64,000 nt of DNA from JAZDLR01 sp964540995 (GCA_964540995.1 CAZIOU010000001.1:1-64000), one strand, 5' to 3'; counted from the first letter of the stretch, positions 50,132-59,600 are shown. Numbers and translations are program-made. The notes: generated by a model from the sequence alone, not told the origin.

Positions 50132-50246
50132 TAGAACCAAGTATAAAGTAGAAAGTATAAGGTATAAAGTATGTGGCCTAAGGTAGGAACAGAACGTAAC
50201 AATACATTATACATTCTACCTAATACCTAATACTTTTTAATAATAT
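50132..50246. repeat. AGTATAAAG-word palindromic repeat
   Basis: Left arm words AAGTATAAAGTAGAAAGTAT and AAGGTATAAAGTATG; right arm ACATTATACATTCTACC and TAATACCTAATACTT, imperfect reverse complements around a GC loop. It has the same architecture as R1 but other words. Confidence 0.65.
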
Positions 50247-50249
50247 TTT

Positions 50250-50573
50250 ATGACGCCAGAACGCTGGGAACAAGTCAAACGATTACTTCAAGACCAGTTT
50301 GAGATCGCTGATGAGTACGATGAGCAGCTCGATCCGGGTTCGGCCCACTGTCTCGAATGCATCTCGCCGCTCGGTACATTAAAAATTTGTTTTGTTACGC
50401 AACCGAAACTTCTGGACAAAAAAACCAATTATTCTCATCGTGCTGGCGGTGAAACTTCTGTTTCGTATGAATATGACTCAAATGAGCAATCTTCGCACTT
50501 AGAGATTTCTCGTTGGGATGAAGCGTCGGGCAGCTGGCAAGAAATGTCGCCCGACACGCTACCGCTGACTTGA
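50250..50573 (+). CDS. Hypothetical soluble protein (107 aa)
   Basis: An acidic 107-residue protein (ERWEQVKRLLQDQFEIADEYDEQLDPGS, GGETSVSYEYDSN). Strand-rich middle and end, no membrane segment, no known family. The ATG follows the 50.2-kb palindrome; no Shine-Dalgarno site. Tight spacing to the genes that follow suggests it may be part of the 50.2-53.3 kb group. Confidence 0.65.
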   Translation: MTPERWEQVKRLLQDQFEIADEYDEQLDPGSAHCLECISPLGTLKICFVTQPKLLDKKTNYSHRAGGETSVSYEYDSNEQSSHLEISRWDEASGSWQEMSPDTLPLT

Positions 50574-50580
50574 CTAAGTG

Positions 50581-50589
50581 TGGTATAAT
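50581..50589 (+). promoter_or_regulatory. Extended -10 box (TGGTATAAT)
   Basis: TGGTATAAT at 50581-50589, 27 bases before GTG 50616. No good -35 at the right distance, as expected for an extended -10 promoter. Confidence 0.6.
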
Positions 50590-50615
50590 TTCTGATGTTG
50601 AAAGGAGGTGACATT

Positions 50616-51032
50616 GTGAAATTATCAGAACAATTAAAACTTTTAGAAATTACCATTGCCTTCACGGCCATATTGTATGTGGCTTCGATTGTGATGACGT
50701 ATTATTTGAGTCCTCTTTATAGCTCCTTTGATACTACGATTTGGTTCGAACCATCGACCAATTGGAAACTCGGCAGCTATTTTGTGCAATCCTTACTGTT
50801 TGTCCTTGGTTATTCCTTGTTATATAACGGTATTCCGGGCAAAGGTATTCAGAAAGGCGTTCAATACGGTTTCTGGTTATGGATGATCGGTACGTTACCG
50901 ACTTTATTCCTCTGCTTATCAGCTTTGGCTTTGCCTCTCGAATTAACCATATCCTGGATGGTGACCTGGTTAGCTGCTAATGTATTATTTGGTCTCCTGA
51001 TCGGTTGGATGTATCAGCCTCATAAGAAATAA
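50616..51032 (+). CDS. Hypothetical membrane protein (four helices)
   Basis: A 138-residue protein with four hydrophobic helices and short loops. GTG 50616 is chosen because AAAGGAGGTGA lies directly upstream; the ATG at 50595 would overlap that site. Layout (TM helix, a polar loop with FEPSTNWKLGSYF, then three helices) resembles small DUF-type integral membrane proteins; no name can be given. Followed 3 bases later by the next gene. Confidence 0.66.
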   Translation: MKLSEQLKLLEITIAFTAILYVASIVMTYYLSPLYSSFDTTIWFEPSTNWKLGSYFVQSLLFVLGYSLLYNGIPGKGIQKGVQYGFWLWMIGTLPTLFLCLSALALPLELTISWMVTWLAANVLFGLLIGWMYQPHKK

Positions 51033-51035
51033 TCA

Positions 51036-51467
51036 ATGTTTCATCGGATTAGAGTAATAGCTTTTATTATCGTGTTGGTCGCTATCGGCGGCGCGGTGGC
51101 TTGGTATCTTCAAGTCAATCACACTGGCACCGCTTCGCAAGCTTCGGGTGATCAGGCTACCCGACCAATCTTATCGGCTGGCGATTATCAGCAACGTGTG
51201 ACGACCGTTTTGTCACGAGTATCAGCTGCGCCCGCTGATTCGCTTCCGGCAGCCATTACAGCGGCCCAGACAGAGCTCCAGACGCTGGTAGTCAATGATG
51301 ATGTCAAATACGACCATCTGGCTCTATTTATGGCCTTTGATCTCTGGGCACGTAAGACTCCTAATTATGACGAATTGGTCAGGAGTAAATTGGCGGCCTT
51401 TGCCCAACATCAGACCTGGTCAGCTGCTTCAGTGCAGGCCGTGATCTCCAAGCTTCCTACTTCCTAA
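51036..51467 (+). CDS. Hypothetical membrane-anchored protein (143 aa)
   Basis: A signal-anchor (VIAFIIVLVAIGGAVAWYL) followed by an Ala/Ser/Thr/Gln-rich linker and a helical outer domain (YQQRVTTVLSRVSAAPADSLPAAITAAQTELQTL, VKYDHLALFMAFDLWARK). No known family. It lies in a run of closely spaced membrane-protein genes (50616-53303), with 1 base to the next gene. Confidence 0.7.
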   Translation: MFHRIRVIAFIIVLVAIGGAVAWYLQVNHTGTASQASGDQATRPILSAGDYQQRVTTVLSRVSAAPADSLPAAITAAQTELQTLVVNDDVKYDHLALFMAFDLWARKTPNYDELVRSKLAAFAQHQTWSAASVQAVISKLPTS

Positions 51468-51468
51468 T

Positions 51469-52227
51469 ATGACGCGTCGTCTCTTGTATTACAGCTCATT
51501 GCTTTGGGTTTTTCTTGGCTTCTTCGCTGCTGTTACCTGGTGGCACTGGCTGCTCTATATCATGGCGGCTATTTTTATTATCACGGTATTGGGTTTTCGT
51601 AGTTTTAGTCGTAAGCCGTTCCGCACCGATGGTTGGCTGTGGGTCTCCTATGCTTTCTTAGTAACCTTCGCCTATCCGCAGTTTCTCCAATTTGCCGATA
51701 CCGAATCGCCAGTCTTGTCTTGGTTGTATGCCTTATTAATCTTATTTCTTTGGTGGTGGCTGCTTTTTTCTGTTAGTCAATATTATAGCTCCAGCAAGAT
51801 CTTCTCTTCCCAACAATACATTGAGGTCAATCAATTTATCCAGCTGCTGACCTTCTGGCAGATAAGTAACCTAACCTATTTTTCTTTAGTTAACTTGAAT
51901 TTTCCCTTCTGGTTGGCGGTCTTGATCATAGCGGCCGTGACGTTCTTATTCACTTGGCAAATGATCCGGGTGCATGGGCAGAAGAAAGGTTCTCTCTGGC
52001 TGATCCTGACTGCTTGCACGGCAACTACGGTAGAGCTATTTATCGCTATCAACCTATTACCGATGAGTTATTATATGCAGTCGGTATTTGTCAGCTTGTG
52101 GTTCTTCTTCGTCACCTATCTGACGGTGGCTGGGCAGGATGTCTCTAGTAGGCGTAAACTCTTCTTCCGAAGCTTGATTTTTATCCTTCTGGCTGTTATG
52201 GTCTTAGTCCTAACACGACTGTACTAA
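51469..52227 (+). CDS. Hypothetical polytopic membrane protein (252 aa)
   Basis: Seven to eight hydrophobic helices with few charged residues in loops; the ends are basic. Many aromatic residues (WWHWLLYIM, FLWWWLLFSVSQYY). No family recognised. Its stop overlaps the next gene's ATG by one base (TAATG), indicating coupling with the HtrA-like gene. Confidence 0.7.
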   Translation: MTRRLLYYSSLLWVFLGFFAAVTWWHWLLYIMAAIFIITVLGFRSFSRKPFRTDGWLWVSYAFLVTFAYPQFLQFADTESPVLSWLYALLILFLWWWLLFSVSQYYSSSKIFSSQQYIEVNQFIQLLTFWQISNLTYFSLVNLNFPFWLAVLIIAAVTFLFTWQMIRVHGQKKGSLWLILTACTATTVELFIAINLLPMSYYMQSVFVSLWFFFVTYLTVAGQDVSSRRKLFFRSLIFILLAVMVLVLTRLY

Positions 52228-53303
52228 TGGCTAATTTCAAACATTTTATCCGCCCCACATCAGAGAAACCACCATCATTGGTAAGTGTTACTATTGTTAG
52301 TGCTTTGGTTGGTTTGGCTACAGGAGCAGCTGGATTTAGCCTACTACGAGCGCTCTACCCCAGTGAAACCATCATTACAGGCACTACCGGTGATCTGAGT
52401 TCGCTCAAAGTTACTTTTGACGAACCTTTGACTGCTGTAGCAGCGCAGCTTGATGATCATATAGTACCTGTGTATAACCACATAGAAACCTCAACTACCA
52501 ATTTATATACTGACCGTGATTACGTGGCTACTGCTTTGATTGTTACCTCCGATGGTTGGCTGATGGTACCGTCCACCGTGTCAGTACCGGCGCAACCAGA
52601 TGTCATCGTTAATAACAAAGTCTATCGTGTCACCGAACAGCATCTTGATACGGTGGCGCAAGTTCGTTTCTTGAAAATAGATGCCAATAATCTCTCACCG
52701 ATTCGCTTCACCAAAGATGACGAAGTCAAGCAAGGTGCGCTCTTGGTCTATGAGCAGGCGCGGATTGCTGGCGGATCACTCTTTAACCGCTCATTAGTTC
52801 GGCAGATAGATACCATTGATATGACTAGTCGTATGACGCAGATTCACGGTGCTAGCTTGGTGGATCAGACTATTGCTATCGATCAAAATGCTTCTGAGTC
52901 GGTTTTTTACTTTACAGCCGGAGGAGCGGTGGCAGGAGTCGGGCAGGGCGGACAGCTAGTCCCCGCCTACTATATTCGCACGGCTGTGGATAAGTTATTA
53001 GCCAAAACTTCCTATGTATCGTTAGGGATTTCCTATGTCGATCTCTATCGTCTTCCCGGGCATCAGGATGACGAAGGTGTCTTGATTACTTCCGGTTTAC
53101 GCGCTGCTATTATCCCAGGATCTCCCGCCGCCAAAGCCGGCCTCAAGCTCAATGATCATATCGTAGCAGTCGCTGGTACTCCGATCGGCTACACCAACAA
53201 TAATAGCCTCGGCAAACTGATGCTGGGCTATAAGACTGGCGACAGCGTTGTTCTTGATATTGTCCGTGACGGTAAGAAGCAGCAGGTGACAGTACAGTTC
53301 TAA
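52227..53303 (+). CDS. HtrA-like PDZ protein with degenerate protease domain
   Basis: A 358-residue protein with an N-terminal membrane anchor (VTIVSALVGLATGAAGFSLL), a chymotrypsin-like region and a C-terminal PDZ domain (LGISYVDLYRL, PGSPAAKAGLKLNDHIVAVAGTPI). The catalytic triad appears lost: the His motif (TNNHV) reads MVPSTV, the Asp motif is RFLKIDANN, and the Ser motif (GNSGGP) reads FYFTAGGAV. The fold may bind peptides without cutting, a chaperone- or scaffold-like role. It overlaps the convergent HTH gene by 4 bases. Confidence 0.82.
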   Translation: MANFKHFIRPTSEKPPSLVSVTIVSALVGLATGAAGFSLLRALYPSETIITGTTGDLSSLKVTFDEPLTAVAAQLDDHIVPVYNHIETSTTNLYTDRDYVATALIVTSDGWLMVPSTVSVPAQPDVIVNNKVYRVTEQHLDTVAQVRFLKIDANNLSPIRFTKDDEVKQGALLVYEQARIAGGSLFNRSLVRQIDTIDMTSRMTQIHGASLVDQTIAIDQNASESVFYFTAGGAVAGVGQGGQLVPAYYIRTAVDKLLAKTSYVSLGISYVDLYRLPGHQDDEGVLITSGLRAAIIPGSPAAKAGLKLNDHIVAVAGTPIGYTNNNSLGKLMLGYKTGDSVVLDIVRDGKKQQVTVQF

Positions 53304-53641
53304 TCAAGGTCATCGACGGGCGTATCGGGCAGAGGAATATAGTGAGGAGCCGCTAAGGGCTTCTTTTTGTTTGGTTGCTCGTTGATAACGGGAGGATGAG
53401 GGGAATACTTGGGATTAGAGATTTTCCACTTATCAACATATTGACCCAAGCCTTGGCTCGCCAGAAGGTTACGGCGGCGCGTACTGACCTGACTCCACTT
53501 CACCAGACTATTGAAGTTGATCTTGTAACGTCCTTTGACGATGATATAGCGAAGCTGACCAGCATAGATCGCTTGCCTTATAGTTTTGGTCGAAACACCA
53601 AATAATCTGGTAGCTTCAGAGATTGAGACTCGAATATCCAT
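53300..53641 (-). CDS. MerR/excisionase-type helix-turn-helix protein
   Basis: A 113-residue protein. Residues 1-50 form an HTH_17-like fold (ISEATRLFGVSTKTIRQAIYAGQLRYIIVKGRYKI), typical of small DNA-binding proteins with a wing. The rest is basic and Pro-rich (SPHPPVINEQPNKKKPLAAPHYIPLP), probably disordered. Single gene, divergent from nothing close; a repeat cluster lies at its 5' side. Target unknown. Confidence 0.78.
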   Translation of the reverse strand: MDIRVSISEATRLFGVSTKTIRQAIYAGQLRYIIVKGRYKINFNSLVKWSQVSTRRRNLLASQGLGQYVDKWKISNPKYSPHPPVINEQPNKKKPLAAPHYIPLPDTPVDDLD

Positions 53642-53649
53642 GGGAGGTA

Positions 53650-53750
53650 GGTATTAGTTACTTGTTATCCGTTATTAGGGAAGATAAGATGATATCTCAT
53701 TTTTATGTATTTCTACCCTAATAACAAATAACTAATTACATTTAACTATT
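53650..53750. repeat. Palindromic TAATAAC-word repeat (type R1)
   Basis: GTTACTTGTTATCCGTTATT-AGGGA on the left and ACCCTAATAACAAATAACTA on the right, an imperfect palindrome around an AT-rich loop, like the one at 12074. Confidence 0.7.
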
Positions 53751-53777
53751 ATAGTATACACTATTCTATACTTTAAT

Positions 53778-54002
53778 GGGTGCTAGGGGCTCGTCACTCG
53801 GTACTCGGAAGAGGAGGGGAAGAAACTAGAAACTTGGAACTGGAAACTAGGAAGAGGGTATCCGCTACCCGCTATCCGGGCGGATTCCGGGTAGCGGACT
53901 CCGGACCCCTATTTCAAGTTCCTAATTTCTAGCTTTTAGGCCCTAGTCCCTACTTCCTACGTCCTAAGGCATACTGCCTTATCCCTAGTACCCAGCACCA
54001 TT
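53778..54002. repeat. Modular palindromic repeat (type R2), copy h, longest
   Basis: Left arm GGTGCTAGGGGCTCGTCACT, GGTACTCGG, purine tract GAAGAGGAGGGGAAG, AACTAGAAACTTGGAACTGG words, then TATCCGCTACCCGCTATCC and GATTCCGGGTAGCGGACTCC, and a right half with AAGTTCCTAATTTCTAG, CTAGTCCCTACTTCC and CCTAGTACCCAGCACC. The outer halves mirror each other over about 220 bp. Confidence 0.82.
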
Positions 54003-54090
54003 TCTTCCTATCCTTGTCAAGTTTACAAAAATGCCTTATTTTGTTACTATTTTGTCAATCTGACAGTGAAGGCGTCAGAGTACATTGTGA

Positions 54091-54117
54091 AAAGGGCCTG
54101 TATTTAGGCTTTTTTTC
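54091..54117 (+). terminator. Hairpin with T run upstream of the sigma gene
   Basis: AAAGGGCCT, loop GTATTT, AGGCTTTTT and more T. As it lies about 50 bases before the sigma-factor start it could be a transcription attenuator of that gene or end a small upstream RNA. A TCTGAC/GTCAGA stem (54058-54078) precedes it. Confidence 0.6.
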
Positions 54118-54168
54118 GCTATTTGTGCCGTTAACTGTAATATTTAAACCAATAATCCGACTACTTAA

Positions 54169-54732
54169 GTGAAGGGAGTTCGTAAAAGCTTAAAGGAGAG
54201 AATCGCGTATTTACGGCTATTAGCAGGCGATACCGATGCTTTTGGCTATTTCTACGATCAGTACGCTCCCAAGATTTATAGCTATATCTATTTCCGCACC
54301 TCGGACCAGGAAGCGGCTCAAGATATCATGCATGACGTCTTCCTCCGAGCTTGGCAGTATATAGTAGATAAGAAGAAGGTAGATAATTTCCGCGCGCTGC
54401 TCTATCAGATAGCTCGCAACAAAATCGTTGATTTCTACCGCGCCAAGGAAATCGCCCCCACCTTATTAGATGAGACGGTGGCGGTCATCGTACAAGATCA
54501 AGGCGGTGTAGCTCTCGATATCGACATTCTCCGCCAGCGCATCGTTTCACTTAAAGACGAATATCAGGAAGTCATCACCTTACGTCATTTAGAAGGATTA
54601 AGTATTGATGAGATAAGTGTAGTGCTCGGTAAGGATAAGAATAATGTCCGCGTCACCTTACATCGAGCTTTGACTAAATTAAAAGAATTATACCAAGCCC
54701 CTCCACATGATTCATCTGATCAGCAAAATTAA
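54169..54732 (+). CDS. RNA polymerase ECF sigma factor
   Basis: A 187-residue sigma70-family protein with region 2 (DAFGYFYDQYAPKIYSYIYFR, AAQDIMHDVFLRAWQ, FRALLYQIARNKIVDFYR) and region 4 (LKDEYQEVITLRHLEGLSIDEISVVLGKDKNNVRVTLHRALTKLKEL), without region 3. The promoter regulon is unknown. Start GTG 54169 is uncertain. It overlaps the DUF5667 gene by 26 bases, the common sigma/anti-sigma coupling. Confidence 0.92.
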   Translation: MKGVRKSLKERIAYLRLLAGDTDAFGYFYDQYAPKIYSYIYFRTSDQEAAQDIMHDVFLRAWQYIVDKKKVDNFRALLYQIARNKIVDFYRAKEIAPTLLDETVAVIVQDQGGVALDIDILRQRIVSLKDEYQEVITLRHLEGLSIDEISVVLGKDKNNVRVTLHRALTKLKELYQAPPHDSSDQQN

Positions 54733-55969
54733 GCAGCAACCCGACCTTGTCCCTGACAAGCAGTGGTTACGTCTTCAGAAGGCGGCTCTTTTGTCTGAAA
54801 TTTCTGTCATGCAGAAGGAACGACAGGCTCAACGTTTGTCCTTGGGGCAGAGAGCGGAGTTGATTTCTTTGCGTATTACCAGACGCTTCGTACCGTCTAC
54901 TATGAATGTAGCGGTTTTTGCCGTTTTATTACTCATTGTTTCTTCCGCTGGTTTCATGGCTCAAGCTGCAGTACCAGGTGACATCCTCTATACGGTCAAG
55001 ATTTCCTTAGAGAAGGCCGAGTTAACCTTAGCCAACGATCCAGTATCCGAAGCCGAGATCTCTATGAAACACGCCGATGTCCGTTTACGAGAATTGGCCG
55101 TTATTTCTTCCAACGATAATATCGATACCCAGACCAAAGACCAAGCCATGGCTGAAGTGGTTCGTCGTCTGGAGAAGAATATCGTCGCCGCCGACAGTAG
55201 CTTGAAGATTGCTCGTTCGAGTGGTGATAGCGATCGTATTTCCAAGACGCTCATCCTAGCCCGCGATCTGTCGCGCCGCGCCGAGACTACTGCCAAGACA
55301 CTAGAGAAACAAGTCAAAGATATTGCTGGTGTAGTGGTCGTCGATGGACGAGTGATCGCTAGTAACCAGAAGATTTATAAACAAGTAGCAGTCAATCCTT
55401 GGAGCGGTATCAATCCTCAGAACGAAGCTGTCCGCGGCAAAGATGTAGTCACCGCTCTGACGGAAGCTATCAAGCTCCATGAAGGTGTCTCTACCAACGC
55501 TGCTAATACCGTATTAGAAATCAAGGATCAAGAACATAACTCGGTAGCTCAAGAAGAAGTTAATGATGTACTGACCAATCGTATCGCTACGCAGCAAGCT
55601 AAGCTGGATAACGTCAAGAAAGTTATGGCTAGCATTGATGAGCAATCCGTCCGTAAATTAATTCTGGAAGATCCCACTAAGTCTGTTATTTACTCCCAAT
55701 ACATTCGCCTCGACGTCCAAGTCAAAGAAGCGGAGACCAATCTGGCAGCTGCTGCCAAGCTCTTGACCGAGAAGAAAGAGGACGAAGCGAATGTGAAGTT
55801 AGAAGCCAGTAGGCAGGTTATCGATGCGATAGCGGGAGTGCTGGCCAAAGTAAATATCATTGGTACTAAGCAAGATGAGAAAGATGCAAGTGCCGGTGGT
55901 ACGACGGGAACCGTGAAGATTGAGACTGTTACCAAAGGGGCAACTACGACTGATCCGTTAACCCGTTAG
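54707..55969 (+). CDS. DUF5667 membrane protein, probable anti-sigma partner
   Basis: A 420-residue protein: about 60 cytoplasmic residues (sigma-binding candidate), a membrane helix (VAVFAVLLLIVSSAGFMAQAA), then the DUF5667 start PGDILYTVKISLEKAELTLANDP and a long coiled, Ala/Lys/Glu-rich outer part. The C-terminus is Thr-rich. In actinobacteria and CPR, DUF5667 proteins follow ECF sigma genes and are thought to sense envelope state. Here they precede the S-layer-like gene, so control of the surface layer is a reasonable inference. Confidence 0.85.
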   Translation: MIHLISKIKQQPDLVPDKQWLRLQKAALLSEISVMQKERQAQRLSLGQRAELISLRITRRFVPSTMNVAVFAVLLLIVSSAGFMAQAAVPGDILYTVKISLEKAELTLANDPVSEAEISMKHADVRLRELAVISSNDNIDTQTKDQAMAEVVRRLEKNIVAADSSLKIARSSGDSDRISKTLILARDLSRRAETTAKTLEKQVKDIAGVVVVDGRVIASNQKIYKQVAVNPWSGINPQNEAVRGKDVVTALTEAIKLHEGVSTNAANTVLEIKDQEHNSVAQEEVNDVLTNRIATQQAKLDNVKKVMASIDEQSVRKLILEDPTKSVIYSQYIRLDVQVKEAETNLAAAAKLLTEKKEDEANVKLEASRQVIDAIAGVLAKVNIIGTKQDEKDASAGGTTGTVKIETVTKGATTTDPLTR

Positions 55970-55974
55970 TTCAT

Positions 55975-56640
55975 TTCACTGTCTGGTTGGTATAGTTAAA
56001 TTCCCTATTCCATAGTGTCGTTAAACTTATGGTCAGGCGTTACTGGCCAAGGATAGCGAAAATTCGCCTATGTCCTTATACGACTAGGGCGAAACGCAGT
56101 TGTTTATTAACAAATTCATCGAGCTGAGCTCGATGCAAACGTTCTACCGTAATCATGCGCAATAGACACGATTACGTCATGGGGTCCCCTGTTAACACTC
56201 GGGACTGCGGACGTCTTCGCCGTCCTTGGTTAAGGTTCTAGTCTCTACACGGTGCTTTGTCACGGTTGGGGGCTAGGTCCCTTAACTAATCAGCCTGTAA
56301 AACGTGCAGGTTGGTGGCCTTGAAATACCGAGCGGAGTTCCATTTATGGAATGAAGCGAGGTATCTAAGGGTGTGCTTATTGCGCGCGCATTAAGGGAAC
56401 GTTTGTACTCACTCGTATCTTATGATCGAGTGGGCCGTTATGTCACTAGGCCTCTGGCCCAAGAACATAACTCTAATAACTCGTTCTAATACTGTTCCGC
56501 TTTTGATAAATTATCGCAGTACTCCATGATGGCTTCCGACCAGCAAGGTCGACTCATCCGAAAGGGTGATCGGGGAGGAGTCCAACGTGATACAGGGTGC
56601 CGAGATAATGAAAGCGCTGGTACTAGAACGTAAGGAGATA
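55975..56640 (+). ncRNA. Long structured leader or ncRNA upstream of the S-layer-like gene
   Basis: No ORF fits this 670-bp gap. An extended -10 (TTGGTATAGT, 55987-55996) opens it. Downstream many local stems follow: CATCGAGCTGAGCTCGATG (56117-56135), CGTAATC/GATTACG, TTCCAT/ATGGAA, CACTCG/CGAGTG, GTTATGT/ACATAAC enclosing GGCC/GGCC, CGACC/GGTCG, GACTC/GAGTC enclosing ATCC-GAAA-GGGT. It ends at an AAGGAGA site 9 bases before the ATG. No known RNA family was recognised. Confidence 0.6.
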
Positions 56641-56648
56641 GATTCTAA

Positions 56649-59600
56649 ATGTCTAATTTAGCTAAGAAGTTCTTCGTCGTCTCTTTGGTTTTTGCCACTG
56701 TGATGTTGAACGTAGCATCGGTACTCGTACCGTCTGCTCACGCTTTGGCAGCTGGTGACTTGATCAAAGGTCCTAACTCCGATGCAGTTTACTACATCGG
56801 TGCGGACATGAAGAAATACGTTTTTCCTGATGGCAAAACATATTTCACTTGGTACAAGAATTTCAATGGTGTTAAGAAGGTAACCGTCAATGATTTGGAT
56901 ATGTATCCAAATGGCGGTGCCGTTACTTACCGTCCTGGAACAAAATTGGTAAAGACTGTTGATTCCAACAAAGTCTATGCCGTTGAACCAGGTGGTACGC
57001 TTCGCTGGATCAAGGATGAAGCGACAGCTATTGCCCTTTGGGGTAGTAACTGGGCCAAGAATGTAAATGATGTAATCCCAGGTTATTTCTCAGCCACTTA
57101 TAAGGTTGGTGCTGACCTCGGATCCATGTACCCAACTGGTCAATTGATCCAAAAGAATGGTGATTCTACTATCTACTTCGTAGATGGTTCCACTATTCGT
57201 CCGTTTGCCTCTGGTGACGCCTTCACTGTAAACGGTTTCGACTATGCCTTCATCGTGAAGGTTGCCAATACCACTGGTTACACCACTGGTAGCTCGATCA
57301 CCGGTCAAGAGAGTGCTTTGAGTTCAATCAACGCTTCCTCTTCTGTCCCAGCTGTTGCTGGTGCTTTGACCGTTTCATTGGCCGCTGATACGCCAGCTTC
57401 TGGTGTCGTAGTGTCCAATGTTTCTCGAGTTCCGTTCACTAAGGTCAATCTGACCACTGGTAACAACCCTGTTACCATCGATACGATCGTCGTCAAACGC
57501 GGTGGTATTGGTCAGGATGGTGCATTTGCTTCCGTCGACATTTTAGACGGTAAGACCATGTTGCCATTTGATCCGAATTCCAAGAGTTTCAATTCCAATC
57601 ACGAAGCTAATTTCACCAAGGATATTACCATCCCTGCTAACACTACTTGGCCAATTTACTTGGCTGGTAATATTGGTGCGGTTGGTAATACCTACGCAGG
57701 TGAATTCCCAGCTTTGGGTATTTCAGCTATTACATTGACAGCTGGTTCATCCTTGAGTGGCTCTTTGCCAATCATGGGTAACACACAGACCTTGAATGGT
57801 ACGATTAACGTCGGAACGGTTGCCGTCTCTCGAGGTGCATATGCAAATGCGACATCAACTCAAGAGGTGGGCAAGACCAACTATACCTTCTTTTCGTTTG
57901 CAGTCGCTGCTAATACAGAAGACATGAATATTACTAATGTCTCTGTATATCAAAGAGGCAATGCGACTCTTGGAACTGATTTGGTTAACGCCAAATTGTT
58001 GAAGGATGGTACTAAGATTGCTGATGGAACGTACTCTGACAAATATATCAACTTCACTTTGGCTACGCCATTGAAGATTGATAAGGGTCAGACGGCTCAG
58101 TTGCAGGTACAGGCTGATATAGCAGGCGGATCTACCCGCACCGTTCAGTTAGCTTTTTATAGAGCTACTGATTTGGTATCAAAGGGTATGACTTATGGCT
58201 ATAATGTAACACCAACCTTCTCGGGTACAGGTTACAAAGGTTCGGTAACGGCTACTCCGATATTCACCGCCGAGACCACTACAATCTCTAAAGGAAGTTT
58301 AGTTATTGAGAGAAGTAATACAGTTGGCTCTAACAACATCGGTATCGGTAATGATCAGGTATTAGGCGCGTTTAAGTTTACAGTAAAGGGCGAACCAATT
58401 GATGTTTCGGCTCTCACTGTATATATTGCATCTTCTACCTCAGCTATTACTGACGCTTCTGCTGCTTTACAGAATGTAAAGTTGATAGATTCTAACGGTG
58501 TAACTGTAGCCGGTCCTTCTGACTTTACTACTCACACTCTAAACATTGCTTTCACGGATACCTTTACGGCTCCGGTGGGAGAGAATGTTTACAAGATTGT
58601 TGCTAATGTAATGAGTAACGGTGGTTGGACTTCTAATGATACGATTTGGGCTGGAATTAATACTCCGTCCAATAAGATCACAACACGCGGTCAGGTAACT
58701 GGTGAGTCAATCACAGCCACCCCCGGTAGCGACATCTCAACTAACACCCAGACAATTAGAGGTGCTAAGTTGACTGTAACCCGCAACACCTTGCCGTCTA
58801 CTGGCACTGTCGTGAAGGGCAGTCAAGATGTGCTCCTGGGTTCTTGGACCTTCGATGCTGCGTCTGCTGGTGAGGATATCCGCATCACTTCATTACTCTT
58901 CGCTGCTTCTTCCTCCAATGCAACTAACTTGACCGTCTATGATGGCAAGTACGGTTCTGGCGGTGTAGCTAAGAGTCCTGTCAACGATGCTCCTTCTAGC
59001 GATGATGACAACGCTACTTCAACCTTTGCTTTTGACACACCTATCGTTATTACGAAGGGTACGACAAAGACAATTGAATTAGTTGGTGATATCAATACTG
59101 GTGCCAACACTGGTGACTCTGCTCAGTTTGGATTGACCGATACTGTTGCTGCTACTAACGCTTCAGTTGTTGCTTACGGTGTCCAGACAGGCAACCGCGC
59201 CAATATTACCTTAGTCGCTGATAACGGTGCTGTGCTCAGCTATGCTGGTGCTGGTGCTGTAACTGTAAGTTCTTACAATAACCCAAGTAATGGATTGGTT
59301 CGCGCTGGCGCCACTGGTGTTACCTTTGGTTCCATCAAGTTTGACGCTTCATCTGCGGAAGATCTAGACTTGGATCAGTTGGTTATTGGTGTTGCTGATG
59401 GCGGTATCACTGGTACTGCTACTGGTAACTACCAGGATGTGACTAAAGTTTACATCTATGATGGTTCTACCAAGTTAGGAGAAGCCACCATTCCGTCAAC
59501 TGGTACCTATACTATTGACTTCAATAACGGTACTTTGACAGTTCCGAAGGGCGCTTCTAAAACCCTGACTATTAAGGTAGATGTAGGTACGATTGATACC

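Noticed and set aside
56519..56640. Resemblance to RNase P RNA (GACCAG, GGAGGAGTCC, CAGGGTGCCGAGATAA)
   Set aside because: The words resemble the 5' part of RNase P RNA, but the canonical GAGGAAAGTCC is altered, no 3' half follows and the S-layer-like ORF starts within 60 bases. I treat it as chance or a distant relic.
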